Assembly (NCBI GenBank): GCA_900766775.1
Contig: CAAFXN010000172.1
Location: 1-26,497 of the forward strand
Direction of reading: 5' to 3'
DNA length: 26,497 bases
Source of the DNA: Bacteroidales bacterium
GTDB lineage: Bacteria > Bacteroidota > Bacteroidia > Bacteroidales > Paludibacteraceae
Shown here: piece by piece, positions 7,485 to 15,405 of the stretch
How positions within the stretch are numbered: the first letter of the stretch is position 1
Layout: each line of letters starts with the position of its first letter
Made by a program: the position numbers and the translations under genes
The notes under the pieces: model-generated
What the model saw: only the letters and a program-made list of their open reading frames with translations
Databases searched by the model: none
What the model was told of the DNA's origin: nothing

Positions 7485-9445
7485 AAGGCACCTCCTTTCT
7501 CGCTCTCTGCTTCGTAACGTTTAATCGTATCTATCACGCTCAATACCGCTGCCACGCTCGGCGCGAAACTCATGCCGCCGTGTCCTTTATAGGGCGGGTT
7601 GCCGTCGTATAACTCGTTCAGCGTACCGATGCACAGTTCGCTCATCTCTTGTTCGTAGCCCACCAGCAGACGCTCCATGAAACTCAGTCCGCTGCGTTTG
7701 TACAGGCTCATGTACGCACGTGCATAAGCGGCGATGGTGCAGGGCCATACGGGACCGTTGTGGAAGTTGCGGTCGCGCTCCAACTGCCCGCCGATATACT
7801 CGGGGCGGAAGTTGCCGCTCTTGGGCGACAGCGTGCGCAAACCGCGCGGCGTCAGCAATTCCTTCGTGCAGATGTCCACCACGGCTTTCTGCTGCTTCCT
7901 ATCCAGCGGCGAGTAGGGCAGACCCGCTGCCCAAATCTGATTCGGGCGCACCTCACGGTCTTGGTAACCATCTACCACATAATCATATAGATACAATCCG
8001 TTCCAGAAGGTGTTGACAAAGGCGCCGCGGGTCATCTCTGCCTGGAAGTCCAGCAAGTCGGCGGCTTCCTGCTTGCCCTGCTCGCGGAGCAACTCTGCCG
8101 TGAAACGCAGCGCATTGTACCACAGCGCGTTAATCTCCACCACATAGCCCGTGCGCGGGGTGATGGGACGACCGTTCTCCACCGCGCTCATCCAAGTCGC
8201 AGGGCGTTGTGTGCCGTCCACCCACAGCAACCCGTTCTGGTGCAGGTACGCACGCGGATGGTTCTGCTTGCGGTAGAAAGCAATAATATCAGCACAGAGG
8301 TCGCCGTACTTCTCCGCTGCTTCGCGTACCGTATATTTATGGGCATATTTCTGGAACGCGCGCACAGCCCAGAGGAGGGCGTCGGGGTCGTCCATGCCCG
8401 TCATCTTCACCATGCCGGTATGTCCGGCGAGGAAATGACGTATCTCCTCCACTGCCGTCTGGTCGATAATCGCCTCCCAGTACTCGGGGCGGTCAATGTC
8501 GAGCGTGCAGGAGGGGGTAGCAAAGAAGGTAGCGCGTGCCTCGGCGTGATACCACGGATAGCCGCTCAGCAGGTAGCACTTGTCGCCCTCGCGTTTGTAG
8601 AACTGCCCTGCCGAGTTCTTCAGGCAGGCGAACATATTCTCGCGGGCGATACGGCGCGTCATCTCTTTCTCCCAGGTGGCTTTCAGCGTGCGGGTCTTCA
8701 CCTCCGTGATGCCGGCGGCGAAAATCACGCTCTCGCCTTTCTTCATCGGCAACTCGAAGTAACCGGGCACCAGCAGGTCTTCCTTGAACTCGAAGCCGCG
8801 CTCTTGCTCCTTCGGGTACTCGATACCCTTGTACCATTGCGGGTCGTGCTTGTATTCCACCGCCTTCGAGAACTGCATGAACAGTTGCGGGAACTCGCGG
8901 TACATCCTGTTGACGCGTCCGTTTTCGCACTCGTCCATGTTCGCATTCGCGCGGGTGTTTTGGTGGGTTAATTCGTTCACCGAACGGAATGCCAAGAACG
9001 GCTTGAAGCGCAGCGTGGTGGCGGAGTGTGCCTCCACCAGCGTGTAGCGTATCAGCACGCGGGGCTCGAAACTCACCAGCATACGCTCCTTCGTCAGCAC
9101 CACGCCACCCACGCGATACGTCGTCTTCGAGATAACCTCGCAGTCGAACTCGCGGATGTACTTGTGCCCGTTGGGCGCATAGGTTGTCGGACCGTACTTG
9201 TGCAGACCGAGGTTGAACTCGGCACCATGCTGGATGACGGTCTCATCCAGTGAACTGAGCAGGACGTAGTTGTCTTGCCCCAACTCCGGCAGGGGCATCA
9301 CCAACTGTCCGTGATACTTACGAGTATTGCAATCCACCAGCGTCGTCGCGTTATAGACGCCCGCACGATTCGTGCGAATCATCTCTTTCCCGAGCGACCG
9401 CTCCAGATTGGTCAATACCGTCTTGTCAAAATTCAAATAACCCAT
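7481..9445 (-). CDS. Glycogen debranching-type protein (GH133/GDE family)
   Basis: This 654-residue protein has the N-terminal beta-sandwich of bacterial debranching proteins (LDETVIQHG 66-74, HKYIREFDCE 94-103, FLAFRSVNELTH 150-161). An (alpha/alpha)6 amylo-alpha-1,6-glucosidase domain follows, with GYPWYH 295-300, TPRTGYVVEINALWYNA 429-445, LLTPRGLRTLSPKSG 530-544, GPVWP 564-568 and NELYDGNPP 610-618. The family removes alpha-1,6 branch stubs of glycogen in the cytoplasm. Odd points relative to related proteins as I recall them: the RARD-type Asp is Ala305 (EARATFF), and VWPW is VWPC. E611 of the (S/N)ELFDG-type motif is retained. The RARD change removes a residue I expect to be catalytic, so activity is doubtful. 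The next gene overlaps by 4 bp. Confidence 0.85.
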   Translation of the reverse strand: MGYLNFDKTVLTNLERSLGKEMIRTNRAGVYNATTLVDCNTRKYHGQLVMPLPELGQDNYVLLSSLDETVIQHGAEFNLGLHKYGPTTYAPNGHKYIREFDCEVISKTTYRVGGVVLTKERMLVSFEPRVLIRYTLVEAHSATTLRFKPFLAFRSVNELTHQNTRANANMDECENGRVNRMYREFPQLFMQFSKAVEYKHDPQWYKGIEYPKEQERGFEFKEDLLVPGYFELPMKKGESVIFAAGITEVKTRTLKATWEKEMTRRIARENMFACLKNSAGQFYKREGDKCYLLSGYPWYHAEARATFFATPSCTLDIDRPEYWEAIIDQTAVEEIRHFLAGHTGMVKMTGMDDPDALLWAVRAFQKYAHKYTVREAAEKYGDLCADIIAFYRKQNHPRAYLHQNGLLWVDGTQRPATWMSAVENGRPITPRTGYVVEINALWYNALRFTAELLREQGKQEAADLLDFQAEMTRGAFVNTFWNGLYLYDYVVDGYQDREVRPNQIWAAGLPYSPLDRKQQKAVVDICTKELLTPRGLRTLSPKSGNFRPEYIGGQLERDRNFHNGPVWPCTIAAYARAYMSLYKRSGLSFMERLLVGYEQEMSELCIGTLNELYDGNPPYKGHGGMSFAPSVAAVLSVIDTIKRYEAESEKGGAL

Positions 9446-9464
9446 AATATGTGTTTTTGTGTAC

Positions 9465-9489
9465 GGACCCCCTCCAACTCCCCCTACAA
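9465..9489 (-). repeat. Partial GC-rich hairpin repeat (copy C)
   Basis: On the minus strand this 25-bp segment is identical to 23985-24009, which lies in the GH32 signal-peptide region. It keeps the right arm but lacks the matching left arm. It sits in the 143-bp gap upstream of the debranching gene, which otherwise holds only C/G-rich and A/T-rich sequence and no recognised promoter. Confidence 0.8.
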
Positions 9490-9588
9490 GTGCACCCCGC
9501 TGCGCGTTGCTTGCGGGGACCCCGCGAGGGGGAGGGAAAGGAAATTAGTATTAGTTTTTATAGTCATTTTTACTGGCAGGGGCGGGTC

Positions 9589-10068
9589 CTACTTACTCCC
9601 TCCCTTTGTAGGGAGGGTCGGGGTGGGTCTTTTTAACCTAAAGTCCGCTTCCGCCTTACCGTCGCCCATGTTCCACATGCCGTCTCCGTTGCCTTCGTAT
9701 TCCACCTTCACCCTTGCTGAGTCGGCGGCATACACGCCCGTGCTGTCATCGGCGTATAGCCAAATCGAGTCCGCAGGGAACATCGCGTCTATCTTGATGT
9801 GGTATTGCCCCTGTTCGTCCGTCAGGGCTTTGCCCATACTCTCCTCCGACATATACTGCCGCTCTCCCGCCGTTACTTTCACGCCCTTTATCGGCTCCCC
9901 CTGCTCATTCGTTACCGTCCCCTCTGCCGCAAATCTCGCCACAGGGCACCCGTACATCGCCACAGCCTCGGGCACACCGTACTTCACCGCCACGCAACCC
10001 GTCAGCCCCAATGCCCCAATCACCATCCCGAGCACTTTGTTGAGATATGTTAGAAGATTTTTAGCCAT
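9589..10068 (-). CDS. Small lipoprotein, rSAM/lipoprotein-system type
   Basis: This 159-residue protein has a type II signal (hydrophobic helix then LTGC, C25 lipidated). A YGVP...MYGCP segment follows, then a carboxypeptidase-regulatory-like domain (AEGTVTNEQGEPIKGVKV, about 48-66, and TDEQGQYHIKID). It resembles putative lipoproteins encoded beside a radical SAM enzyme in Bacteroidetes. No radical SAM gene is present in this window, so the link is family-level only. The last 13 residues (RPTPTLPTKGGSK) are read from a palindromic repeat, suggesting the original stop was lost or displaced. It lies 54 bp after manC on the same strand with no promoter seen between them. Confidence 0.6.
   Translation of the reverse strand: MAKNLLTYLNKVLGMVIGALGLTGCVAVKYGVPEAVAMYGCPVARFAAEGTVTNEQGEPIKGVKVTAGERQYMSEESMGKALTDEQGQYHIKIDAMFPADSIWLYADDSTGVYAADSARVKVEYEGNGDGMWNMGDGKAEADFRLKRPTPTLPTKGGSK
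9594..9632. repeat. GC-rich hairpin repeat forming a C-terminal tail (copy D)
   Basis: It has a perfect 8-bp stem CCCTCCCT/AGGGAGGG with loop TTGT (9598-9617), followed by TCGGGGTGGGTCTTTTT. The stem differs from that of copy F (CTCCCCCT/AGGGGGAG) at facing positions, keeping pairing and loop. It lies at the 3' end of the lipoprotein gene, antisense to the orientation used in the other coding copies. Confidence 0.85.
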
Positions 10069-10073
10069 ATTAC

Positions 10074-10120
10074 TTATTACAGCGCGTAGCGCGAATTACC
10101 TATTACCGAGCGTGGCGAGA
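10074..10120. repeat. 47-bp composite hairpin repeat, copy 2
   Basis: This is the second copy of the element at 1827-1873, with hairpin GCGC-GTA-GCGC in place of GCCC-GAA-GGGC. It fills nearly the whole gap between manC (stop at 10123) and the lipoprotein start (10068). Both copies thus lie at the 3' end of a minus-strand gene. Confidence 0.8.
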
Positions 10121-10122
10121 AA

Positions 10123-11325
10123 TTAACTATACCTTCCCCCGTACTTCTCTGTAACTTCCGTTACGATATTGCGGATGTTCTGCTCGCGGTCTTTCGGGCA
10201 GATGAGCAGCACGCCGTCCGACTCTGCCACAATCATATCCTTCAGCCCGCCTATCACCGCCAGTTTGCCCGACTCCAGCGTAACCACGTTGCCTTCGCTC
10301 CCGTAGTACATCGCCTCGCAGTGCAGCGTTACGTTCTTCTGCTCGTCTTTCTCGCTCAGGTCGTACAGCGAACCCCATGTGCCGAGGTCGCTCCACCCGA
10401 AGTCCGCAGGCAGCACATACACGTTCTGCGCTTTCTCCAGCACCCCGTAGTCGATACTGATGTTCGGGCAGGTGGGGAACTTCTCCTGAATAAACGCCTC
10501 TTCGCCCGCCGTACCGAACACCTTGGCACCCGACCGAAACAGCCTGTCCATCTCCGGCAGGAACGAACGGAATGCCGAGCATATAGTCCGCATGTTCCAT
10601 AGGAATATCCCCGAGTTCCACAAGAACTCCCCGCTCTCTACAAACACCTTCGCCAACTCCAAGTTCGGCTTCTCCGTAAAGGTCTTCACAGGCACCACTG
10701 GGGACGCCCCGATAGTGTCGCGGGCGGTCGGAACTTCAGACGTAGCGCGGTCCTCTATCTGTATATACCCATACCCCGTCTCCGGCCGTGTGGGCTTCAT
10801 GCCCAGCGTCAGTAGCGAGTCGTGCGCCCCTATGAACGCCAACCCGCAGCGCACCACCTGCTGAAACTCCTGCTCGTTCAGTATCAGGTGGTCCGACGGC
10901 GCCACGATGATGTTCGCGTCGCAGTACTCGTGGCTCAAATCCATCGGGTCGTCCTTGTCCAGCACCCCCGCAGCAATCGCTTCCTGCCGCAGCATGCCCT
11001 TGATATGCGCCACCGCATACGCTATCGCCGGCGCCGTGTTCCGCCGCGCGGGCTCACACAATACCTGCTCGGGCTTCATGTCGGGTATCTGCTCCAGTAT
11101 CTGCTCGCGGTACGCCACGTTCGTAACCACCACGATATGCTCTATCGGCATCAGCGGACGAAAACGGTCCACCGTCATCTGCAAGAGGCTCTTCCCGGTC
11201 CCAAAGAAGTCCAAAAACTGCTTGGGCTTGTTATTCCTGCTGTACGGCCAGAACCGACTACCGATTCCCCCTGCCATGATGACGCAAAAATTGTGGTTCC
11301 GCTCCGTATTTTGTGGGTTTTTCAT
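10123..11325 (-). CDS. manC: Mannose-1-phosphate guanylyltransferase
   Basis: This cytoplasmic enzyme makes GDP-mannose from mannose-1-phosphate and GTP for surface polysaccharides and glycoconjugates. The 400-residue NTP-transferase carries the signature VIMAGGIGSRFWPYSR with PKQF, plus EPARRNTAPAIAYAV, VAPSDHLI, TGYGYIQI, FTEKPNLELA, WNSGIFLWN and FGWSDLGTW. The single domain lacks a C-terminal isomerase domain. I chose MKNPQN at 11325: ORF extension to 11400 would start upstream of the promoter's transcription start. MLES at 11337 is an alternative. Residues about 199-210 (TARDTIGASPVV region) come from an inserted repeat between the TGYGYIQI and FTEKP segments. Confidence 0.92.
   Translation of the reverse strand: MKNPQNTERNHNFCVIMAGGIGSRFWPYSRNNKPKQFLDFFGTGKSLLQMTVDRFRPLMPIEHIVVVTNVAYREQILEQIPDMKPEQVLCEPARRNTAPAIAYAVAHIKGMLRQEAIAAGVLDKDDPMDLSHEYCDANIIVAPSDHLILNEQEFQQVVRCGLAFIGAHDSLLTLGMKPTRPETGYGYIQIEDRATSEVPTARDTIGASPVVPVKTFTEKPNLELAKVFVESGEFLWNSGIFLWNMRTICSAFRSFLPEMDRLFRSGAKVFGTAGEEAFIQEKFPTCPNISIDYGVLEKAQNVYVLPADFGWSDLGTWGSLYDLSEKDEQKNVTLHCEAMYYGSEGNVVTLESGKLAVIGGLKDMIVAESDGVLLICPKDREQNIRNIVTEVTEKYGGRYS
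10697..10730. repeat. In-frame ACTGGGGACG hairpin repeat in manC (copy J1)
   Basis: It begins ACTGGGGACG and then folds as GCCCCGA...TCGCGGGC. The intergenic copy at 14006-14037 has GTCCCGAC...GTCGCGGAC, with T-A in place of C-G at one pair. The insertion keeps the manC frame and encodes TARDTIGASPVV. Confidence 0.8.
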
Positions 11326-11377
11326 GCTTTCTAACATACTTTTTGATGGTTTTGGTGCAACATCTTGGATTTGACTG

Positions 11378-11409
11378 CAAAGATACAACTTTTTTCCCAT
11401 ACTTGCAAA
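11378..11409 (-). promoter_or_regulatory. manC promoter
   Basis: On the minus strand TATCTTTG (11378-11385) matches TAnnTTTG. TTTG (11406-11409) lies 20 bp upstream as the -33 box. Transcription should start near 11371, which excludes the longer manC ORF start at 11400. Confidence 0.8.
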
Positions 11410-11535
11410 TTTTTCTACAAAAATTCATAAAAATCTTTCCTGCCGCGCTTGGTGCCAACCCCGCCCCTTTCCCGAATATCAATGGCTTCATCATGCGCTA
11501 CCTTGTCTCTCCTTCCCTCCTCTCCCGCTCCCACC

Positions 11536-11763
11536 GAATCTCCGCCGAATCTCCGCCGAATCTCCGCCGAAATTCTATCGAAACTCCGCCGAGACCATCT
11601 TAGGTGATTCTTAGGTGATTCTTAGGTGATTCTTAGGTGATTCTTGGGTGATTCTTGGGTGATTCTTGGGCGATTGTCGAATCTCCGCCGAAACTCCACT
11701 GAGACAATCGTAGGTGATTCGTGGGTGATTCGTGGGTGATTCGTGGGTGATTCGTGGGTGATT
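11536..11763. repeat. Two-block minisatellite of 11-bp units
   Basis: Block 1 has GAATCTCCGCC x3 (11536-11568), two diverged units and a 9-bp spacer, then TTAGGTGATTC x4 (11600-11643), TTGGGTGATTC x2 and TTGGGCGATTG (to 11676). Block 2 repeats the plan: GAATCTCCGCC, GAAACTCCACT, a 9-bp spacer, GTAGGTGATTC, then GTGGGTGATTC x3 and a partial unit (11679-11763). The left units (GAATCTCC) and right units (GGTGATTC) are near inverse complements, so each block can fold on itself. It lies between the divergent manC and DPP IV promoters. The adjacent stretch 11410-11535 holds no gene or motif that I recognise. Confidence 0.95.
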
Positions 11764-11764
11764 A

Positions 11765-11827
11765 AGCCGACAATACAGAAACCATACCGACACGATTTCC
11801 ACAGTCGGCTGATTCCTTGTCGTGTCG
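11765..11827. repeat. Interleaved inverted repeats
   Basis: AGCCGAC (11765-11771) pairs with GTCGGCT (11804-11810). CGACACGA (11788-11795) pairs with TCGTGTCG (11820-11827). The arms are interleaved, as in an H-type pseudoknot. The site is upstream of the DPP IV promoter and no promoter reading through it was found. Confidence 0.5.
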
Positions 11828-11891
11828 CGAGCACACCACAACAGCAAATCCGAAGGTTTACGACTGTATTTTTGGTAAAATGTGTTTTTTA

Positions 11892-11923
11892 TTTGCATAT
11901 ATCAAAAAAAAGTGCTATCTTTG
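11892..11923 (+). promoter_or_regulatory. Promoter of the DPP IV gene
   Basis: TTTG (11892-11895) and TATCTTTG (11916-11923) are separated by 20 bp, matching the Bacteroidetes -33/-7 pattern. The start codon at 11948 follows about 25 bp later. Confidence 0.82.
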
Positions 11924-11947
11924 CCCCGATTTTTTCTACAATAACTT

Positions 11948-13999
11948 ATGATTACACGCTCATCCAATCATCCATACCCCACCTCGTGCATATTGCCAAA
12001 GCGTCTTGCCCTCATCTTGCTCTGCGTTTGCCTCTCTTGCTTCGCTGCGGCAGACACGTTGGACGATATCCTGAGCGGCAAATACGATGCCGAGACCCTC
12101 TCGGAAACGCAGATAGACAGCCTGCTGGGCAATCTCCCCACAGGGCGCTATCGACTCGAACATACCAACCCACAACCGCTCTTCCGACGCTCTTTCTTGG
12201 CGGATTACACGATTCTCGATACACTCAAACAGACGCGTAAGCCGCTGACAGACTGTGCGGTACGCGATGCCGTCATGTCCCCCAACGGACGCTACGTCGC
12301 TTTCGCCAAGGGCAACAACCTCTACCTCCACAAGTTAGACTTCGGCACGGAGGTGGCGGTAACCAACGACGAGAACCCGAACATCATCAACGGCGTAGCC
12401 GATTGGCTCTACGAGGAGGAGTTCTCCACCACTTGTCTCTTCGCTTTCTCGCCCGACTCCAAGCAGTTGGCGTTCATCCGCTTGGACCAGTCGGCGGTGG
12501 ATAGTTGCGTCTTGCCGGACCTTACTATACGCTATGCGCGCGCGGGCAAGACCATCCCCCGCGCCACGCTCTGCGTCTATGACATTGCTACCAAAGCCAT
12601 ACGCACCATTCCGACACACAACAACGATGAGGAGTGCTACCTGCCGCGCCTGCGCTGGACAAACATCGTCAAAGACCAACCGGCGCAATTGCTGGTGTTG
12701 AAACTCAACCGCGACCAGAACAGGCAGGAACTGCTCTCTTGCAACCCCAAATCGACCGTGGTGAGCCCGCTCTACAAGGAAGAGTCGAAGGACTACTTCA
12801 TTGAATTCCAACTCTTTGATGAGTGGCAATGGCTGTCGGACAACCGCTTCATCGTGCTCTCGGAGCGCAACGGTTGGCGCAGTGCGTATCTCTACTCTGC
12901 GCAGGGGAAGATGCTCCGCCAACTGACGGCAGACGGCATTGACCTGACCGATATCTACGGCTACGACGAGCCGAACGGTATGCTCTACTATTGTCAAGCG
13001 ACCACGCCGCTCACGCGACAGGGCATGGCGCTGAATCTGAAGAAAAGCACCACCACGCCGCTCACGCCCGACGACGGGATGCACAGCCTGCGTTTCTCGG
13101 CGGACTACCGCCGCATGTTGGACTGCTACCAATCGCTTATGACACCTCCGCAATATACCTTATATACCGTCAACCCCAAGACGGCGGCGGTGCAGCGCAA
13201 GGAGGTGGTGAAAGACAACGCCGCGGTGGCTGCGGCTTGGCAGGCGGCAGGCTTGCCCGAGGCGGAGTTCGTGCAGACGGATGGCGGACTCAACGGCTAT
13301 ATCATCAAGCCCAAGGGCTTTGACGCGGGGAGGAAATACCCCGTGGTGATGGTGCAGTACAGCGGACCTGCGAGCCAGATGGTGCTCAACCGTTGGCGCA
13401 AACGCTGGGAGTACTACCTCGCGGAGCAGGGCTATGTGGTAGCATGCTTCGACCCGCGAGGGACAGACTGCCGCGGACGCGCCTTTCGCAATGCGTCATA
13501 CATGCAGTTGGGCAAGGTGGAGGCAGAAGACCAGATAGCGGCGGCACGCTACATGCAGTCGCTCCCCTACGTGGACAAAGACAGGCTCTGCCTCTGGGGA
13601 TGGAGTTACGGCGGCTATCAGACGCTGCGCACGATGTCTTGCGCAGACAGTCCGTTCAAGTGCGGCATCGCCGTGGCACCCGTTACCGACTGGCAACTGT
13701 ACGACGCGGCTTACACCGAGCGCTATATGCGCCGCCCGCAGGTGAACGAGTTCGGCTATGCCGAGAGCAGCCTGCTGCCCCGCGCGAAAGACCTGCGGGG
13801 CAACCTCCTGCTGGTGCACGGCTTGGCGGACGATAACGTACATCCCGAGCACAGTATGCAGTATATCAATGCCTTGGTAGAAGCAGGAAAGCAGTTTGAC
13901 CTGCAACTCTACCCATACGACAACCACTTCTTGAAACGAGGCAACAACTACCCCCACCTCCACCGCCGCTTCATGCGCTTCCTCCAAGAGAGACTGTGA
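11948..13999 (+). CDS. Dipeptidyl peptidase IV (S9B serine peptidase)
   Basis: This exported prolyl dipeptidyl peptidase of 683 residues releases X-Pro or X-Ala dipeptides from N-termini. A signal peptide ends near ALILLCVCLSCFAAA (about 21-35). The beta-propeller domain contains the DWLYEEEF motif (E156-E158) that holds the free N-terminus of the substrate in DPP IV. The C-terminal alpha/beta-hydrolase domain carries the triad: S553 in GWSYGGY, D628 in HGLADDNVH and, by alignment with human DPP IV, H670 in YPHLH. The size and motifs look complete. It has its own promoter. The next gene is 141 bp away with a hairpin repeat between them, so it probably is not part of the sugar locus. Confidence 0.95.
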   Translation: MITRSSNHPYPTSCILPKRLALILLCVCLSCFAAADTLDDILSGKYDAETLSETQIDSLLGNLPTGRYRLEHTNPQPLFRRSFLADYTILDTLKQTRKPLTDCAVRDAVMSPNGRYVAFAKGNNLYLHKLDFGTEVAVTNDENPNIINGVADWLYEEEFSTTCLFAFSPDSKQLAFIRLDQSAVDSCVLPDLTIRYARAGKTIPRATLCVYDIATKAIRTIPTHNNDEECYLPRLRWTNIVKDQPAQLLVLKLNRDQNRQELLSCNPKSTVVSPLYKEESKDYFIEFQLFDEWQWLSDNRFIVLSERNGWRSAYLYSAQGKMLRQLTADGIDLTDIYGYDEPNGMLYYCQATTPLTRQGMALNLKKSTTTPLTPDDGMHSLRFSADYRRMLDCYQSLMTPPQYTLYTVNPKTAAVQRKEVVKDNAAVAAAWQAAGLPEAEFVQTDGGLNGYIIKPKGFDAGRKYPVVMVQYSGPASQMVLNRWRKRWEYYLAEQGYVVACFDPRGTDCRGRAFRNASYMQLGKVEAEDQIAAARYMQSLPYVDKDRLCLWGWSYGGYQTLRTMSCADSPFKCGIAVAPVTDWQLYDAAYTERYMRRPQVNEFGYAESSLLPRAKDLRGNLLLVHGLADDNVHPEHSMQYINALVEAGKQFDLQLYPYDNHFLKRGNNYPHLHRRFMRFLQERL

Positions 14000-14005
14000 G
14001 AAATT

Positions 14006-14037
14006 ACTGGGGACGTCCCGACTGTGTCGCGGACGGT
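14006..14037. repeat. Intergenic ACTGGGGACG hairpin repeat (copy J2)
   Basis: It begins ACTGGGGACG and continues with GTCCCGAC-TGT-GTCGCGGAC, an 8-bp stem with one bulged C. It starts 6 bp after the DPP IV stop, so it could also act as a 3' end stabiliser. Read in the opposite sense it encodes VRDTVGTSPV, close to the peptide inserted in ManC. Confidence 0.8.
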
Positions 14038-14085
14038 GTTAGAAGTTTCATGTGTCAGGTTTCATCAAGTGGGGAAGTTTGCGCC

Positions 14086-14112
14086 CTCCGATAACTCCGA
14101 TTACTCCGATAA
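14086..14112. repeat. 9-bp tandem repeat upstream of the MFS gene
   Basis: Three units CTCCGATAA, CTCCGATTA and CTCCGATAA lie 28 bp before the MFS start codon. No TAnnTTTG promoter was found in the surrounding 141-bp gap. Confidence 0.8.
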
Positions 14113-14140
14113 ATCATTAACATTAAAATAACTAACTATC

Positions 14141-15400
14141 ATGACAAAACAATCAACCAATCGCAACATCCTCCCCATCGCGGTGATGTTTCTCCTCTTC
14201 TTTATGATTGCCTTTGTTACGAACTTTGCGGGTTCGATGGGCGTCATTGTGAAAAATCAGTTCGGTGCCAGCAACGCCATGTCGCAACTGGGTACCTTGG
14301 CTAACTTCATTGCTTACGCCGTCTTGGGTGTGCCTGCGGGTATCATCCTGAAGCGCAAAGGCTATAAGTTCACCTCCCTGCTGGCGGCAGCCGTAGGTTT
14401 TGTGGGCGTAGGTATCCAGTGGCTGAGCGGACCTGCGGAGAGTTTTGGCGTGTATGTGCTGGGGGCTTTCATTGCCGGTATGAGTATGTGTTTGCTCAAC
14501 GTGGTGGTGAACCCGATGCTGAACACCCTTGGCGGTGGCGGCAAGCGCGGTAACCAACTGGTGCAGTTCGGTGGCTCGCTCAACTCCATCGGCGGCACTA
14601 TCGCGCCTATCCTCTTGGGTTACCTCATTGGTGGCGAGGCAGCGAAAGCCAGCGTAGGCGACGCGGCACCTGCGATGTTGATTGCTATGGCTATCTTCTT
14701 GGCGGCGTTTGTTATCATTGCTTTCACCAAGATTCCCGAGCCGCATATTGAGACCCCTGAGCAACGTGCGGCTGCCAAAGCGCAGAAAGATAAGTACAGC
14801 CCGCTGTCGTTCCGCCATTTTGTGCTGGGTGCGGTGGCTATCTTCTGCTATGTAGGTGTGGAGGTAGGTATTCCCAACACGGCTAACCTCTATATGTCCG
14901 GCAACCCTGCCGTAGGTCCTGCTATCGCGGGCACGGTGATTGGTTTCTACTGGCTGATGATGATGTGCGGTCGTCTCTTGGGCGGCGTCGTAGGCGGCAA
15001 GGTGAGCAGCAAGGCAATGTTGTCGGTGGCGGCAGGTGTAGGTATCGTGCTGTTGCTCTGCGTGATGTTCTTCCCCGAGACGTGGGTGATTACCTTCAAG
15101 GGCGTGGAACTGCCCGTGAGCATGATTATGATGTTCTGCTGCGGTCTGTGCACCAGCGTGATGTGGGGGGCTATCTTCAACCTCTCCGCCGAAGGATTGG
15201 GTAAATACACACCGGCGGCGAGCGGTATCTTCATGGCGCTGGTATGCGGCGGCGGTATCCTGCCTTTCTTCCAGAATCTCTTGGCAGACCACACTTCCTA
15301 CCTGTTCTCGTATATCGTGCCGGTGGTAGCCCTTGCGTATATCCTTTGGTATGCACTGGTAGGCAGCAAGAACGTCAATAAAGACATCCCGACGGAATAA
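14141..15400 (+). CDS. MFS sugar permease (likely fructose/monosaccharide importer)
   Basis: This 419-residue inner-membrane protein has about 12 hydrophobic segments from residue 10 to 410. The central soluble loop (about 205-222, PEQRAAAKAQKDKYSP) separates two six-helix halves, as in the major facilitator superfamily. GVPAGIILKRKGYK between helices 2 and 3 corresponds to the MFS loop motif. LNTLGGGGKRGNQLVQFGGSLNSIG resembles Bacteroidetes sugar MFS permeases. In the B. thetaiotaomicron fructan locus an MFS permease (BT1758) imports released monosaccharide. The position here just before a BT1754-like sensor suggests the same job, but substrate specificity is inferred. A strong hairpin follows the stop. 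Confidence 0.85.
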   Translation: MTKQSTNRNILPIAVMFLLFFMIAFVTNFAGSMGVIVKNQFGASNAMSQLGTLANFIAYAVLGVPAGIILKRKGYKFTSLLAAAVGFVGVGIQWLSGPAESFGVYVLGAFIAGMSMCLLNVVVNPMLNTLGGGGKRGNQLVQFGGSLNSIGGTIAPILLGYLIGGEAAKASVGDAAPAMLIAMAIFLAAFVIIAFTKIPEPHIETPEQRAAAKAQKDKYSPLSFRHFVLGAVAIFCYVGVEVGIPNTANLYMSGNPAVGPAIAGTVIGFYWLMMMCGRLLGGVVGGKVSSKAMLSVAAGVGIVLLLCVMFFPETWVITFKGVELPVSMIMMFCCGLCTSVMWGAIFNLSAEGLGKYTPAASGIFMALVCGGGILPFFQNLLADHTSYLFSYIVPVVALAYILWYALVGSKNVNKDIPTE

Positions 15401-15405
15401 TACCA

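Noticed and set aside
11326..11400. Longer manC start at 11400
   Set aside because: The -7 box at 11378-11385 places transcription start downstream of this codon, and the extra residues are unlike the family N-terminus.
11258..11494. 78-codon minus-strand frame upstream of and overlapping manC
   Set aside because: It overlaps the manC promoter and the manC start in another frame and shows no recognisable feature.
11536..11763. CRISPR array
   Set aside because: Units are directly contiguous 11-mers without unique spacers, and no cas gene is in the window.
11611..11898. 95-codon minus-strand frame with repeated NHPRITHESP-like peptides
   Set aside because: The peptides are just the 11-bp minisatellite read through; the frame starts between the DPP IV -33 and -7 boxes and has no promoter or family match.
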